Assembly: GCA_022448645.1 (NCBI GenBank)
Contig: JAKVBZ010000022.1
Span: forward strand, 42,539-61,737
Origin: Pirellulaceae bacterium
GTDB taxonomy: Bacteria > Planctomycetota > Planctomycetia > Pirellulales > Pirellulaceae
Direction: 5' to 3'
DNA length: 19,199 nucleotides
The position numbers were made by a program, and so were the translations under genes. The notes below the pieces were generated by a model, which was given only the letters and a program-made list of their open reading frames with translations, was not told the DNA's origin and did not search any database. Of the stretch, positions 7,326 to 15,838 are shown piece by piece; the first letter of the stretch is position 1; each line of letters opens with the position of its first letter.

Positions 7326-10300
7326 TCACAGCGACTTCAGAAACTCCAGCAAATCGGCAGCCTGTTGCGCCGTCAGATCCCGCAGCATGTCATCAGGCAT
7401 CAGGGACCGCGGTTGTCGTACGATGTCTTCGATATCCTCTGACACAAGCGTTACGACTTTGCCCGACGGCTGCATGAGAACGACCCGTTCTTCGTTACGT
7501 TGCACCAGAATACCAATGTGATCGCGACCATCATCGGTCACCACGCGATAACTCGCGAATTTTTCGTCAATCTTTCCCGACGGCGTTAACAAACTCTCCA
7601 GGATTTCGCCTCGCCCCTGCTTCTTTCCTGTCTCGGTCAAATCAGGTCCCACTGCATGCCCGCGTTCCTGCACTCGATGGCAATTCAAACATGCTAACCC
7701 TTCGTGTTCAAAGAACAACTTACGGCCACGATTGGCGTCGCCGTCGAGCGGCAAAATCCGCGCAGGGTCGATGTGTGTCCCCAGACGAGCCACACGTTGT
7801 GATTCGGGAATAAACCGTTCGAACAAACTTCCTATGGAAGGTTCCGAATGGTTTTTCCCCAGGTCGATCGCCCGTTCGGAAATCCAAGAAGGCAAACGGC
7901 CGTTGTCCAAGGCTTCGATCAATGCCAAAGCCCCATCCGTCGCAACCAACAACTGCGTGATCAATTGGTCAGCTGTCTCTTCGTCCCCCTGCTTCAGGTC
8001 ACTGAGGCGCGTCAGCATATCACGGGTAGCAGCAGACGTGGGATCGTCTGCCAAACTAGCGATCCAGCTGCGTATCAGTCGCAACCCTTCCAGGTCCATT
8101 TGATAGGATCCAACCCGGGGCATACGACCGCCACTGAGGACGGACATCCGATAATTCATCACGGACCGGTGGGGCGCACCAGGTGCGACCAACCGAGCGT
8201 CACGCAATCCAAAGTTTCCTTGCAACGGTGGTACATCAATGATTTTTGCGTATTCGTCAATGATATTGAAGCGCAGCTCCATACGCGCATTGCCTCCGCC
8301 GCTCGAATCGTGACAACAAGCACAATTGACGTGCAGATAGGCTCGTGCCCGATCTCTCAGGCTGGCGGACGGATCGTCGAACTGTGGTAAGCAAAGGTAT
8401 TTATCGGCGAGTTGATACAGGAGCGACGTGTCTGGCGGCATTCGCTGGCCATGGTAGTTTGTAAAAGAGGACCACTGTTGGTTGGCTTCATTTCGTAGCC
8501 TTTCAGCCTCCGGATCATCCGTTCCCACCGGAATCCCTGCAAAAATCTCATCTCTCCACTGATCGCGTGCTTCTTTGTACCAATCCACACTGAAGACACC
8601 TTGGTCATCCAGTACTTCAAGTTGATTCTTCGACTGGTGCTCGCCGATCTCGTCACGATTTAATTGAAACAAGGAAAACCCAAGTACGAAGCCTGCTTGG
8701 CGGGCATGGCAGGACATACACTGACTGCGGCTTGGCACATGCCACGTTTGTTGTTGTGTGCTACCGCCATCGTTTACTGAAATAACCTTCTTTGTTCCAC
8801 GTTGCTCTACAAGTTCTGCATCCGTTTGCTCATCGTTCCAAAGATAAGAATACCCTGCCCATTCTCCCTGTTGTTTCGTCAACAACCGTGTCTCGATTCG
8901 ACGTACAAGATCGGGATTCGTTCGATCCAACGGAAAACTCAGCGTCTGAACAAAAACCGTTCCCTCGGGAAATTCCCAGGGGCGCTTATGAGAAAAAGAA
9001 ACGGACGAGTTCCCTGTCGGTTGCTTTGGCCCTGATTCGATACTTTCCATGGTGGTCTTAGGAAACCCTACATATCGTTCCGCCGTCGCTCCATCATGCC
9101 AGCCAGGGAGGTTCACCGCATACCCGATCAGTCCTGGCTGAGGCTCCAGCCCCACGACAGACTGAAAAATCCCAGTTTCGCTCAGCTTTTTCGGGAAATC
9201 CTGGCTAACATCATCGACAGGATTTCGTTCGAGCTTGTACAAGCCGCCCTGGTTGGGGCCCTGATGATCCGCAATCACCAATTCGCCTTGCGGGTCGATG
9301 GCGAAATAAGAGACGCTCAAGGAGGTATCTGCAATTTCGCGGTGCCACAAGAGACGCTCGCCGTCATGCCGAGCCGCCCAGATCCGCCCCGTGGCCAAAT
9401 CGCCATAAATGTAAGCGCCAAACAGCTCGGGAAATTCTTTTCCGTAATAGACTTGTCCGCCAGTTAATGACCGGGCTTCAGCATGGTGGTGTTCTAGTGT
9501 GGGACCACGAATCGGCGTGGGTCCTCGCTCGCGATCTGGATAGAAAGGGTGACTACCCTCATACACGCTCCAACCGTAGTTCGCACCACGTTCCACAAGG
9601 TAAATCTGTTCCCACAAATCCTGACCATTATTCCCCACCCACAACTGACCTGTCTTTGCATCCACGGCCATCCGCCACGGATTGCGAAATCCGTAAGCCC
9701 ATGTTTCCGGACGTGCTCCAGGTGTATCCACAAAGGGGTTATCGGACGGCACGGAATATGCCTGCCCTTCTTCGACGTGATCCACGTCAATCCGCAATAC
9801 CTTGGAACGTAGCAGATCAAGCCGTTGACCAACCAGATCTTCATCAGAATCGCTGGTGCCGTCACCAGAAGTTACGTACATCATCCCATCATGGCCAAAT
9901 ACGATGGCAGCGCCATCGTGTCCGTGCGATGGCCAACGAATAATCACCTCGGCAGAACCGACGTCAAATCGATATGGTGGTGACGTCTGCATCGTATAGC
10001 GAGTAACCCTCGTCTCATTTTTTTCATCCTCCGCCGGCAAATTACTCCCGATATAGACAAATCCATTTTCCTTGAAGTTAGGGTGGAATTCGATGTCGTA
10101 AGCCAATTCGCTACTGAGTTTGTAGTCGATCAACTCCCGATACGAATCGACATCCGGTCGATTGTCCAATTGAACGAGCCGTGGAGACCCGTTGTACTTA
10201 TCCGATTCGATCAACAGCATTTGGTCCGTACCGGGAACATAACGCACGCAGACAGGAAAATTCAGTTTTAGATTCGGATAAATTCGCCGTGGGCGAAACG

Positions 10301-11102
10301 GACGCGGAGGCTCGGGCGTACCACGTACACGAGAGCTCGTCCATGCTATTTTGGAAGGTTCCGGACGAGAGAACCTCAGTCGTGCATAGTCTTCGTAACG
10401 ATGGAAGTTTGGCTCACGAAGTGGGGCGCACGACGACAATTCAGGCCGCGAAGATTTCCCGCGGTAGTCATAGCGACAGATGGCGAAATCCCACGTTTCA
10501 CCCGCGGCAGGCCTTCCCCCGGCACGAATAAAATCACGCCATGGAATCCTTCCTTCCACCACCCAGCCTTGGTCACGGTCCTGTCCCTGATTAAGAGTTC
10601 CCCGAAGTTCGACAGCCGCTTCGATGTGAAACGGTTGCGCCGCCTTGTATCGCTCGTAAAACCCCTTTTTACGCTGGGGTATGAACATATCCAACTGCGT
10701 ATTATGCGGATTGAATTGAAACTCAAAGTATCCAGGATGATTGCGTGACGGTTTAAAAAACATTGAAAGGACATCATCGTCCCACACACGGCCATCGTGT
10801 TCTCGAATGTTAGCCTGCAGGTCATCGTCTTTGAGCTCCGCAAAGAAATAGAAGTACTCGCGGTCCCATAAGACTCGCACCCGAGTACCCATGCGCACTG
10901 CCGGCACAGGACCATCGGCGGTAAAACCATAGAATTGACCGATCTCTTCGGCACTCACCCAAGCATCGTCGTCGAGTTTGCCGTCGATTTTAATTTCCGA
11001 CGAGGTCCAACGACATTCATATTCCACAACCGATTCATCCGCGAAAGCAACGCATGAAAACCCCAGCAACAAAACGGCCAATAGTTTCAGAGTGTGCGGC
11101 AT
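7326..11102 (-). CDS. Secreted CBM9-like/PQQ sugar dehydrogenase/tri-haem cytochrome fusion
   Basis: From the ATG at 11102 the protein is 1258 aa. Order: signal peptide (1 to about 22, LLAVLLLGFSCVAFA); CBM9-like domain (about 25-246); PQQ-dependent glucose/sorbosone dehydrogenase propeller (about 275-628) with YDIEFHPNFKENGFVYIGS, GHDGAA holding the likely catalytic His395, TSGDG, KVLRIDVD, AYGFRNPWR and LWVGNNGQ; an SO2930/HNE_0200-like region (about 630-1015) with haem motifs CMSCH (795-799) and CACCH (927-931); and a C-terminal Pirellula-type haem domain with CLNCH (1138-1142) and SLMPD. The family knowledge is that sGDH-type enzymes oxidise aldoses at C1. Inference: electrons pass from PQQ through three c-haems to an envelope acceptor. 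The frame opens at 11234, but the added N-terminus hides the signal peptide, while ATG 11102 has GGAAG about 8 bp upstream. It precedes the CBM9-like gene in an operon. Confidence 0.92.
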   Translation of the reverse strand: MPHTLKLLAVLLLGFSCVAFADESVVEYECRWTSSEIKIDGKLDDDAWVSAEEIGQFYGFTADGPVPAVRMGTRVRVLWDREYFYFFAELKDDDLQANIREHDGRVWDDDVLSMFFKPSRNHPGYFEFQFNPHNTQLDMFIPQRKKGFYERYKAAQPFHIEAAVELRGTLNQGQDRDQGWVVEGRIPWRDFIRAGGRPAAGETWDFAICRYDYRGKSSRPELSSCAPLREPNFHRYEDYARLRFSRPEPSKIAWTSSRVRGTPEPPRPFRPRRIYPNLKLNFPVCVRYVPGTDQMLLIESDKYNGSPRLVQLDNRPDVDSYRELIDYKLSSELAYDIEFHPNFKENGFVYIGSNLPAEDEKNETRVTRYTMQTSPPYRFDVGSAEVIIRWPSHGHDGAAIVFGHDGMMYVTSGDGTSDSDEDLVGQRLDLLRSKVLRIDVDHVEEGQAYSVPSDNPFVDTPGARPETWAYGFRNPWRMAVDAKTGQLWVGNNGQDLWEQIYLVERGANYGWSVYEGSHPFYPDRERGPTPIRGPTLEHHHAEARSLTGGQVYYGKEFPELFGAYIYGDLATGRIWAARHDGERLLWHREIADTSLSVSYFAIDPQGELVIADHQGPNQGGLYKLERNPVDDVSQDFPKKLSETGIFQSVVGLEPQPGLIGYAVNLPGWHDGATAERYVGFPKTTMESIESGPKQPTGNSSVSFSHKRPWEFPEGTVFVQTLSFPLDRTNPDLVRRIETRLLTKQQGEWAGYSYLWNDEQTDAELVEQRGTKKVISVNDGGSTQQQTWHVPSRSQCMSCHARQAGFVLGFSLFQLNRDEIGEHQSKNQLEVLDDQGVFSVDWYKEARDQWRDEIFAGIPVGTDDPEAERLRNEANQQWSSFTNYHGQRMPPDTSLLYQLADKYLCLPQFDDPSASLRDRARAYLHVNCACCHDSSGGGNARMELRFNIIDEYAKIIDVPPLQGNFGLRDARLVAPGAPHRSVMNYRMSVLSGGRMPRVGSYQMDLEGLRLIRSWIASLADDPTSAATRDMLTRLSDLKQGDEETADQLITQLLVATDGALALIEALDNGRLPSWISERAIDLGKNHSEPSIGSLFERFIPESQRVARLGTHIDPARILPLDGDANRGRKLFFEHEGLACLNCHRVQERGHAVGPDLTETGKKQGRGEILESLLTPSGKIDEKFASYRVVTDDGRDHIGILVQRNEERVVLMQPSGKVVTLVSEDIEDIVRQPRSLMPDDMLRDLTAQQAADLLEFLKSL

Positions 11103-11458
11103 CGAGAGACTTCCGTGATTACACTCCATGTTAATTTGCCAGAGCTTTCTGTGCAATTTGACAAGACCTCGCGAGAAGATCGAATGCAGGAACTGGCGTT
11201 TGGGGCGCGGATGGGAAACGGGCAGATGCGACATACGGAATTTCGCAGGTGGGTTCCTGGACGCTTGCTGCCAGGCTCTAGACTATAGATACCAGTCGAT
11301 CCAACCAGGTTACCACTCATACACTATCATGCAAAACCGTAGCGGTAGGGCAACAAGCCCTCCAGTGATCACTTTACCATCCTATGATAAAACCAAACAT
11401 CCTGTCCCACAATTGGCGGAAGCAATTTTGTCATTTCCCGCATTGAAGAACCCACACC
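11103..11458. other. 356-bp divergent spacer
   Basis: This should hold the promoters of both the fusion operon (minus strand) and the 609-aa protein gene (plus strand). I found no strong -35/-10 pair. A perfect 10-bp palindrome AGTGATCACT lies at 11364-11373, 86 bp upstream of the plus-strand ATG, and could be a shared operator. No gene, tRNA or terminator was recognised. Confidence 0.45.
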
Positions 11459-13288
11459 ATGAACATAAGACCTGTCATTCATTTATTTTCCTGGATTCTG
11501 TGCAATATCCTTGTCTTTAGTCCACTTTCGGCCAAGGCCGAAAAATCGCCCCAGCGCCCTACCGTCCTCAACAATCTTGTCACCGAGATCATGACAATCG
11601 ACCAGGAAGCTGTCGACGGATCCAAGACTTACTCGTTTCAAACGGAGAAAAGTCGCTGGGTGTACGTATCGTTAACGGTGCACTCTCATAGCGGACGATG
11701 TACGGTCACAATCGATCAATTCCAAGATATCATCTCGTGGAAAGACGGCCAACAAACGACGAAAGAGGCAATGCGCTATCTCGTGGCCGGGAATCATCAA
11801 CTGCAGGTGCATGCCACCAATCGCTGTCAGATTGAGCATCTGGTGGTACGTTCTATCCCCGACATCATGCTTCATAATTTCACCGATCGCCCGCTGGGAA
11901 AATTCAACATTTCCCACAAAGACTATTTAGAAAAACACATCATTCCTAACGTCAACACATTCCTGGTGCCGGGAGCCGTCGTGAGGGGCGAACACGAGTT
12001 TGTTTCTTTCTTCGAAAAATGGCGATTGAGTGGCAGAAGGTGGCTTTCTTCCTTTGCCGCTCGCGGCACGCCCGACGTTGGTGGTGGCTCATTCACGTTC
12101 CGAGAAGCGTACGACTACATTTCCTCGCGACCGCAAATCCACAGTCCGTTAGTGGACGGTTATATTATCGATGAGTTTGTGGGTTACGACGATCCTTCCT
12201 ATAGCAGCTACGGCAAAGCCATACGACAGCTCAAGCAAAGCGAAGCATTCCAGGACAGACTCTTCTACATCTATATCGCCTCTATCTACGGCAGTGAGCA
12301 TGGCCGGAATTTAACGCAAAGCATCGTAGACACCGGGGGGATACTAGCCTGGGAACGGTACCTGAAGACTCAGCCGACCGAGGCAGAAGCTCACAAATAC
12401 TTGCAAGAGATCATTGTCGACCACGGAGAGAACTACCGTGAACAGTGTCCAGGTTCTATTGAGCACCTCGCTTATTGTGCTGGATTTTTCTCCAGACCAG
12501 GAGGACACAACGCCAATCTGTATCCTGGTGTGAACCACAAGGTCTACCTGGACATGCAATTTCATCTGGTCGCCAACGACCCGACATTTCGCGGAGTACG
12601 TGGGTTGGCCGGATATCACACTGAGTATTCCGACGAAGAGACTCTACGCTGGCTGTGCCATCTTTTCCGACATTATGGCATTGAAGGTAAGACTGAGCGA
12701 GCGACGGACGCTCCCTACATGTCCCCACATTTGATCAACGGCGACTTCGTCGACAAACTCAACGGTTGGACCGTCGATGCAGCCATGGCGGACTCTGTGC
12801 GTTCCGTTACCAAAGAAGGACTCGGGTATCTGCAGGCTAGAGACGGCAAGCCACAAGGCGACACCGCACTGCTTATGATCAGAAATAACAACGAGCCCAA
12901 CCGGGTATCTCAGCTGGTCAAAGAACTCGAACCTGGCAAGACATATGTCTTCAAACTCATGACAGGCGACTATGTCGACATGTCGAGCCAGGAAATGCCG
13001 GCCATACGTATCCAATTAGATAACGTGGAATTGATGCCTGCCAAATCGTTCACTCACCTGTACCACAATCCACCTCATCGGAAACATCCACCCTATGACG
13101 GAAGGGAGCACAAAGCCTGGCAAACGTACCATTACATCGTGTTCCGGGCTGAGAGTGATTCGGCAATGCTAACGATTTCGGATTGGGCCCAAGATGATGA
13201 GCCGGGAGCCCCTGCCGGTCAGCAGCTGTTTTTTAACTACATTCAAGTTCACCCGTATTTTCTAGGGCGAGCCGACAGCCAAGAGTAA
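11459..13288 (+). CDS. Secreted protein, putative uncharacterised glycoside hydrolase
   Basis: I do not recognise a characterised family for this 609-aa protein. Seen: a signal peptide ending near SAKA (24-27); a beta-rich region (about 45-135); a stretch starting IPDIMLHNF (133-141); a central region (about 140-410) with alternating strand-like and helix-like segments consistent with a TIM barrel, including NVNTFLVPG, GRRWLSSFAARG and GYIIDEFVGYDD (234-245), where Asp238 and Glu239 end a strand as catalytic acids often do; and a C-terminal domain (about 424-600) opening LINGDFVDKLNGW, typical of galactose-binding-like CBM4/9 sandwiches. Inference: an exported glycosidase or carbohydrate-binding protein. 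It diverges from the PQQ fusion operon and is followed 163 bp later by the beta-propeller gene on the same strand. A purely structural carbohydrate-binding role cannot be excluded. Confidence 0.72.
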   Translation: MNIRPVIHLFSWILCNILVFSPLSAKAEKSPQRPTVLNNLVTEIMTIDQEAVDGSKTYSFQTEKSRWVYVSLTVHSHSGRCTVTIDQFQDIISWKDGQQTTKEAMRYLVAGNHQLQVHATNRCQIEHLVVRSIPDIMLHNFTDRPLGKFNISHKDYLEKHIIPNVNTFLVPGAVVRGEHEFVSFFEKWRLSGRRWLSSFAARGTPDVGGGSFTFREAYDYISSRPQIHSPLVDGYIIDEFVGYDDPSYSSYGKAIRQLKQSEAFQDRLFYIYIASIYGSEHGRNLTQSIVDTGGILAWERYLKTQPTEAEAHKYLQEIIVDHGENYREQCPGSIEHLAYCAGFFSRPGGHNANLYPGVNHKVYLDMQFHLVANDPTFRGVRGLAGYHTEYSDEETLRWLCHLFRHYGIEGKTERATDAPYMSPHLINGDFVDKLNGWTVDAAMADSVRSVTKEGLGYLQARDGKPQGDTALLMIRNNNEPNRVSQLVKELEPGKTYVFKLMTGDYVDMSSQEMPAIRIQLDNVELMPAKSFTHLYHNPPHRKHPPYDGREHKAWQTYHYIVFRAESDSAMLTISDWAQDDEPGAPAGQQLFFNYIQVHPYFLGRADSQE

Positions 13289-13389
13289 CCGCACACCACA
13301 GAGCGTCCTAACCTTGTGAAAAACGAGCGCCGCCACCACGCTGACTCGTTTGTAGCCTACCCAGCCAGCAGAATGCAGGTGCTTTTCTG

Positions 13390-13395
13390 TATAAT
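13390..13395 (+). promoter_or_regulatory. Possible -10 element of the beta-propeller gene
   Basis: A perfect TATAAT lies 56 bp upstream of the ATG at 13452, in the gap after the 609-aa protein gene. No convincing -35 hexamer occurs at 16-19 bp. If active, it would give this gene its own start in addition to read-through. Low certainty. Confidence 0.3.
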
Positions 13396-13451
13396 CATTC
13401 GGGCCTCAAGAACGTACGGCAAACCTAGTCCCTTAAAGGACGTAATTTCTT

Positions 13452-14600
13452 ATGAATCTGTTAACCAACAGGTCCTTTGTGACTTGTTTGATAGGCTTTA
13501 TCTCCGCTACCGCCAGCATGGTCCACGGAGGCAACCACCACATCCAGCATGTGAACATCTATCGAGAAACTGGTCGGTTTGGTGGGTGGCCTGCCAACCA
13601 TGGGATCTGGATATGGGACAACGAAATTCTGTTTGGATTTAGCCGCGGGTATTACAAGGATCGGGGCCTGTCGCATCATTTTGACCCTGACCGACCAGAA
13701 GAACACGTACTGGCTCGCTCAACCGACGGTGGTGCTCATTGGACACTGGAGCATCCGAATGAAAAAGGGATGTTGCTCGGATACGGGCCGTCGCTTCACG
13801 GCACCCCGTTACCTGACGTCAAGATCCCCGATCTTGTGGATCTGGCCAAACCCATTAACTTCGCACATCCCGATTTGGCATTCACCTTGCGCATGAGCGA
13901 CGTCAATTCTGGCGTTTCGAGATTTCACGTATCGTATGATCGAGGCCATACATGGTCGCCTGCATATCGTTTACCACTTTTCGGCCAGCCCGGAATCGCC
14001 GCTCGCACCGATTATATCGTGAACGGAGCTCGAGACTGCCTATTGTTCCTTACAGCAGCCAAACAAGATGGAACAGAAGGGCGTCCTTTGTGTGCCCGTA
14101 CGCGCGACGGCGGTTTGACCTGGAACATGATCTCATGGATTGGCGAGGAGCTAAAAGCAACGGGCGATTTCGCCATCATGCCCTCCACGATCCGACTGGG
14201 CTCACACGAGCTGTTCACTTCGGTACGAGTGCACCACGGCACAAAACGCTGGATCGACACCTACCGTTCACTCGACGATGGCGCGTCTTGGCAATATGCC
14301 GAACGGGGTGCCGAGGACACCGGAGTCGGTAATCCTCCGAGCATGATCTTATTGAACGACGGCCGCATTTGCTTGACGTACGGCTTTCGCGCCTCACCCT
14401 ACGGCATCCGCGCTCGCATCAGCTCAGATCATGGAAGGACATGGGGTGAAGAGATCATCTTGCGAGATGACGGCTCAGGACGAGACCTAGGCTACCCTCT
14501 AAGCGTACAGCGACCTGACGGCAAAGTCATCACGGTCTACTACTACCAAGACCAGATCGATCCTTATCGCCACATCGCCGCCACCATTTGGAAACCATGA
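13452..14600 (+). CDS. Secreted sialidase-type (BNR/Asp-box) beta-propeller protein
   Basis: The 382-aa protein has a short signal peptide (1 to about 26, ending MVHG) and five Asp-boxes of form S/T-x-D-x-G-x-x-W: STDGGAHW (90-97), SYDRGHTW (161-168), TRDGGLTW (217-224), SLDDGASW (273-280) and SSDHGRTW (324-331). These mark a six-bladed sialidase-type propeller. The FRIP arginine motif near the N-terminus of true sialidases is not visible; that region reads GGWPANHGIWIWDNEILFGF. A C-terminal YPLSVQRPDGKVITVYYYQD resembles the end of the fold, where the nucleophile tyrosine region lies. Sialidase activity should therefore not be assumed; another glycosidase or a binding role fits equally. AAAGGA at 13435-13440 precedes the ATG by 11 bp. 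It follows the putative glycosidase gene and faces the SDR gene tail to tail. Confidence 0.85.
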   Translation: MNLLTNRSFVTCLIGFISATASMVHGGNHHIQHVNIYRETGRFGGWPANHGIWIWDNEILFGFSRGYYKDRGLSHHFDPDRPEEHVLARSTDGGAHWTLEHPNEKGMLLGYGPSLHGTPLPDVKIPDLVDLAKPINFAHPDLAFTLRMSDVNSGVSRFHVSYDRGHTWSPAYRLPLFGQPGIAARTDYIVNGARDCLLFLTAAKQDGTEGRPLCARTRDGGLTWNMISWIGEELKATGDFAIMPSTIRLGSHELFTSVRVHHGTKRWIDTYRSLDDGASWQYAERGAEDTGVGNPPSMILLNDGRICLTYGFRASPYGIRARISSDHGRTWGEEIILRDDGSGRDLGYPLSVQRPDGKVITVYYYQDQIDPYRHIAATIWKP

Positions 14601-14709
14601 GCAAGAGGTCGTATCCAGGAGCAAAGCGTGGGTCGTAAAACAACTTATCTGGTGAACTTCCGCCTACGGCTAGACGACAACCAAGACCATTAAAACTTTG
14701 CTTAAATGG

Positions 14710-15504
14710 TTACGACGCTGGAATCGGCCAAAGCTGAGCAGCAGAGACGCCCCCGTCGACGTAGATCACTTGCCCGGTCAAATACGCGGATGCATCTGAG
14801 GCGAGAAAGATCGTCGTTCCTACCATGTCTTCGGGAGTCCCGATTCGTCGTTGCGGAGTATGTGATTCGCGCCAGTCACTCATCTCTTTGTTTTCCCATA
14901 GCTTGCGCACCAGATCCGTCAGGACGAAACCAGGCCCGATACAGTTCACTCGAATACCATGAGGTCCCCACTCGGCCGCCAGTCCACGTGTCATGTGATC
15001 GATTCCCGCCTTGCTAATCGCGTAAGGCATGATGTTCGTCAACGGACGATGAGAATTCAAAGACCCAATATTAATCTGGCTACCTGAACCTTGGCGAAGC
15101 ATTTGTTTGCCGACTTCTTGAGACAAGAAGAAAGCTCCTTTGAGGTTAACGTCCAAGATGTCGTCATACTCCTGCTCAGAATACTTCACTGCGGCTTGGC
15201 GTTTGTTGATACCGGCCACGTTAACAAGCGTGTCGATTCGCTCATACCTTTCCACCACGTCGGCCACCAAATCGGGCATTCCTTCGCACTGCGCAACATC
15301 AGACACCAACCCGACCACCGGCTTTGTGGCACTAGTGCCTGACAGCTCGTCTGCGGTTTTCTCAATCGTGTCTTGATTTCTACCGGTGATCACCACCTGA
15401 GCGCCGCGTTCGGCAAACCCGGCGGCGATCGCACTACCAATACCACGACTTCCACCCGAAACAAGAACGACCTGATCAGCAACAGAAAAAAGGGAATCGG
15501 CCAT
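14710..15504 (-). CDS. SDR-family oxidoreductase, gluconate 5-dehydrogenase-like
   Basis: The 264-aa cytoplasmic enzyme is a classical short-chain dehydrogenase using NAD(P). Seen: cofactor loop SGGSRGIG (16-23), Asp69 in VSDV, NVAG (95-98) in place of the usual NNAG, Asn120, Ser148 in GSLNSH, and the catalytic pair Tyr161 and Lys165 in YAISK, followed by PG(F)V after the RVNCI strand and a terminal DGG (250-252). Length and sequence style suit the gluconate 5-dehydrogenase/2-deoxy-D-gluconate 3-dehydrogenase group, which act on sugar acids, but substrate cannot be fixed by sight. A purine-rich GGAG lies about 11 bp before the ATG. It is divergent from the MFS transporter gene, so import of a sugar or sugar acid followed by its oxidation or reduction is a reasonable inference. 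Confidence 0.9.
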   Translation of the reverse strand: MADSLFSVADQVVLVSGGSRGIGSAIAAGFAERGAQVVITGRNQDTIEKTADELSGTSATKPVVGLVSDVAQCEGMPDLVADVVERYERIDTLVNVAGINKRQAAVKYSEQEYDDILDVNLKGAFFLSQEVGKQMLRQGSGSQINIGSLNSHRPLTNIMPYAISKAGIDHMTRGLAAEWGPHGIRVNCIGPGFVLTDLVRKLWENKEMSDWRESHTPQRRIGTPEDMVGTTIFLASDASAYLTGQVIYVDGGVSAAQLWPIPAS

Positions 15505-15838
15505 ATACCATCATTCTCCAAAAATTATAAATGTCGTCCATCTATTCATTCATACCATCGCAACCGCCGACAAACACCATCGTTCACGCGGTCCGATTTC
15601 AAAACATTTCACCTCAATTCTAACCCATCCACCTGAGCACGAACTAGTACCTTACAGCAGTCATATTCTCTCAGCCGAAGGTGTGCGTTATCTTGCGCGA
15701 CCCCCTCCCTTGGCGCCGCCGCTTTACTACTCTTCACATCCAATAGGGTTTGGGGTAGCCATCAACAACCGTACAAGATAGGCTCCTTGGGTCGCAATCC
15801 GACCAGGGATTCTTCAACCCCGAACAGCGCGATCCAGC
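15505..15838. other. 334-bp divergent spacer
   Basis: This lies between the SDR and MFS genes and should hold both promoters. I found no strong promoter pair, palindrome, riboswitch-like fold or convincing short gene. A weak 87-codon frame from 15373 runs in antisense out of the SDR gene and has no domain. Confidence 0.45.

Noticed and set aside
10376..10954. 192-codon minus-strand frame inside the CBM9-like part of the fusion gene
   Set aside because: It is a frame-shifted shadow of the fusion gene, whose own frame carries continuous domain motifs.
13452..14600. Calling the beta-propeller gene nanH (true sialidase)
   Set aside because: The FRIP arginine motif is missing, so Asp-boxes alone do not justify the symbol.
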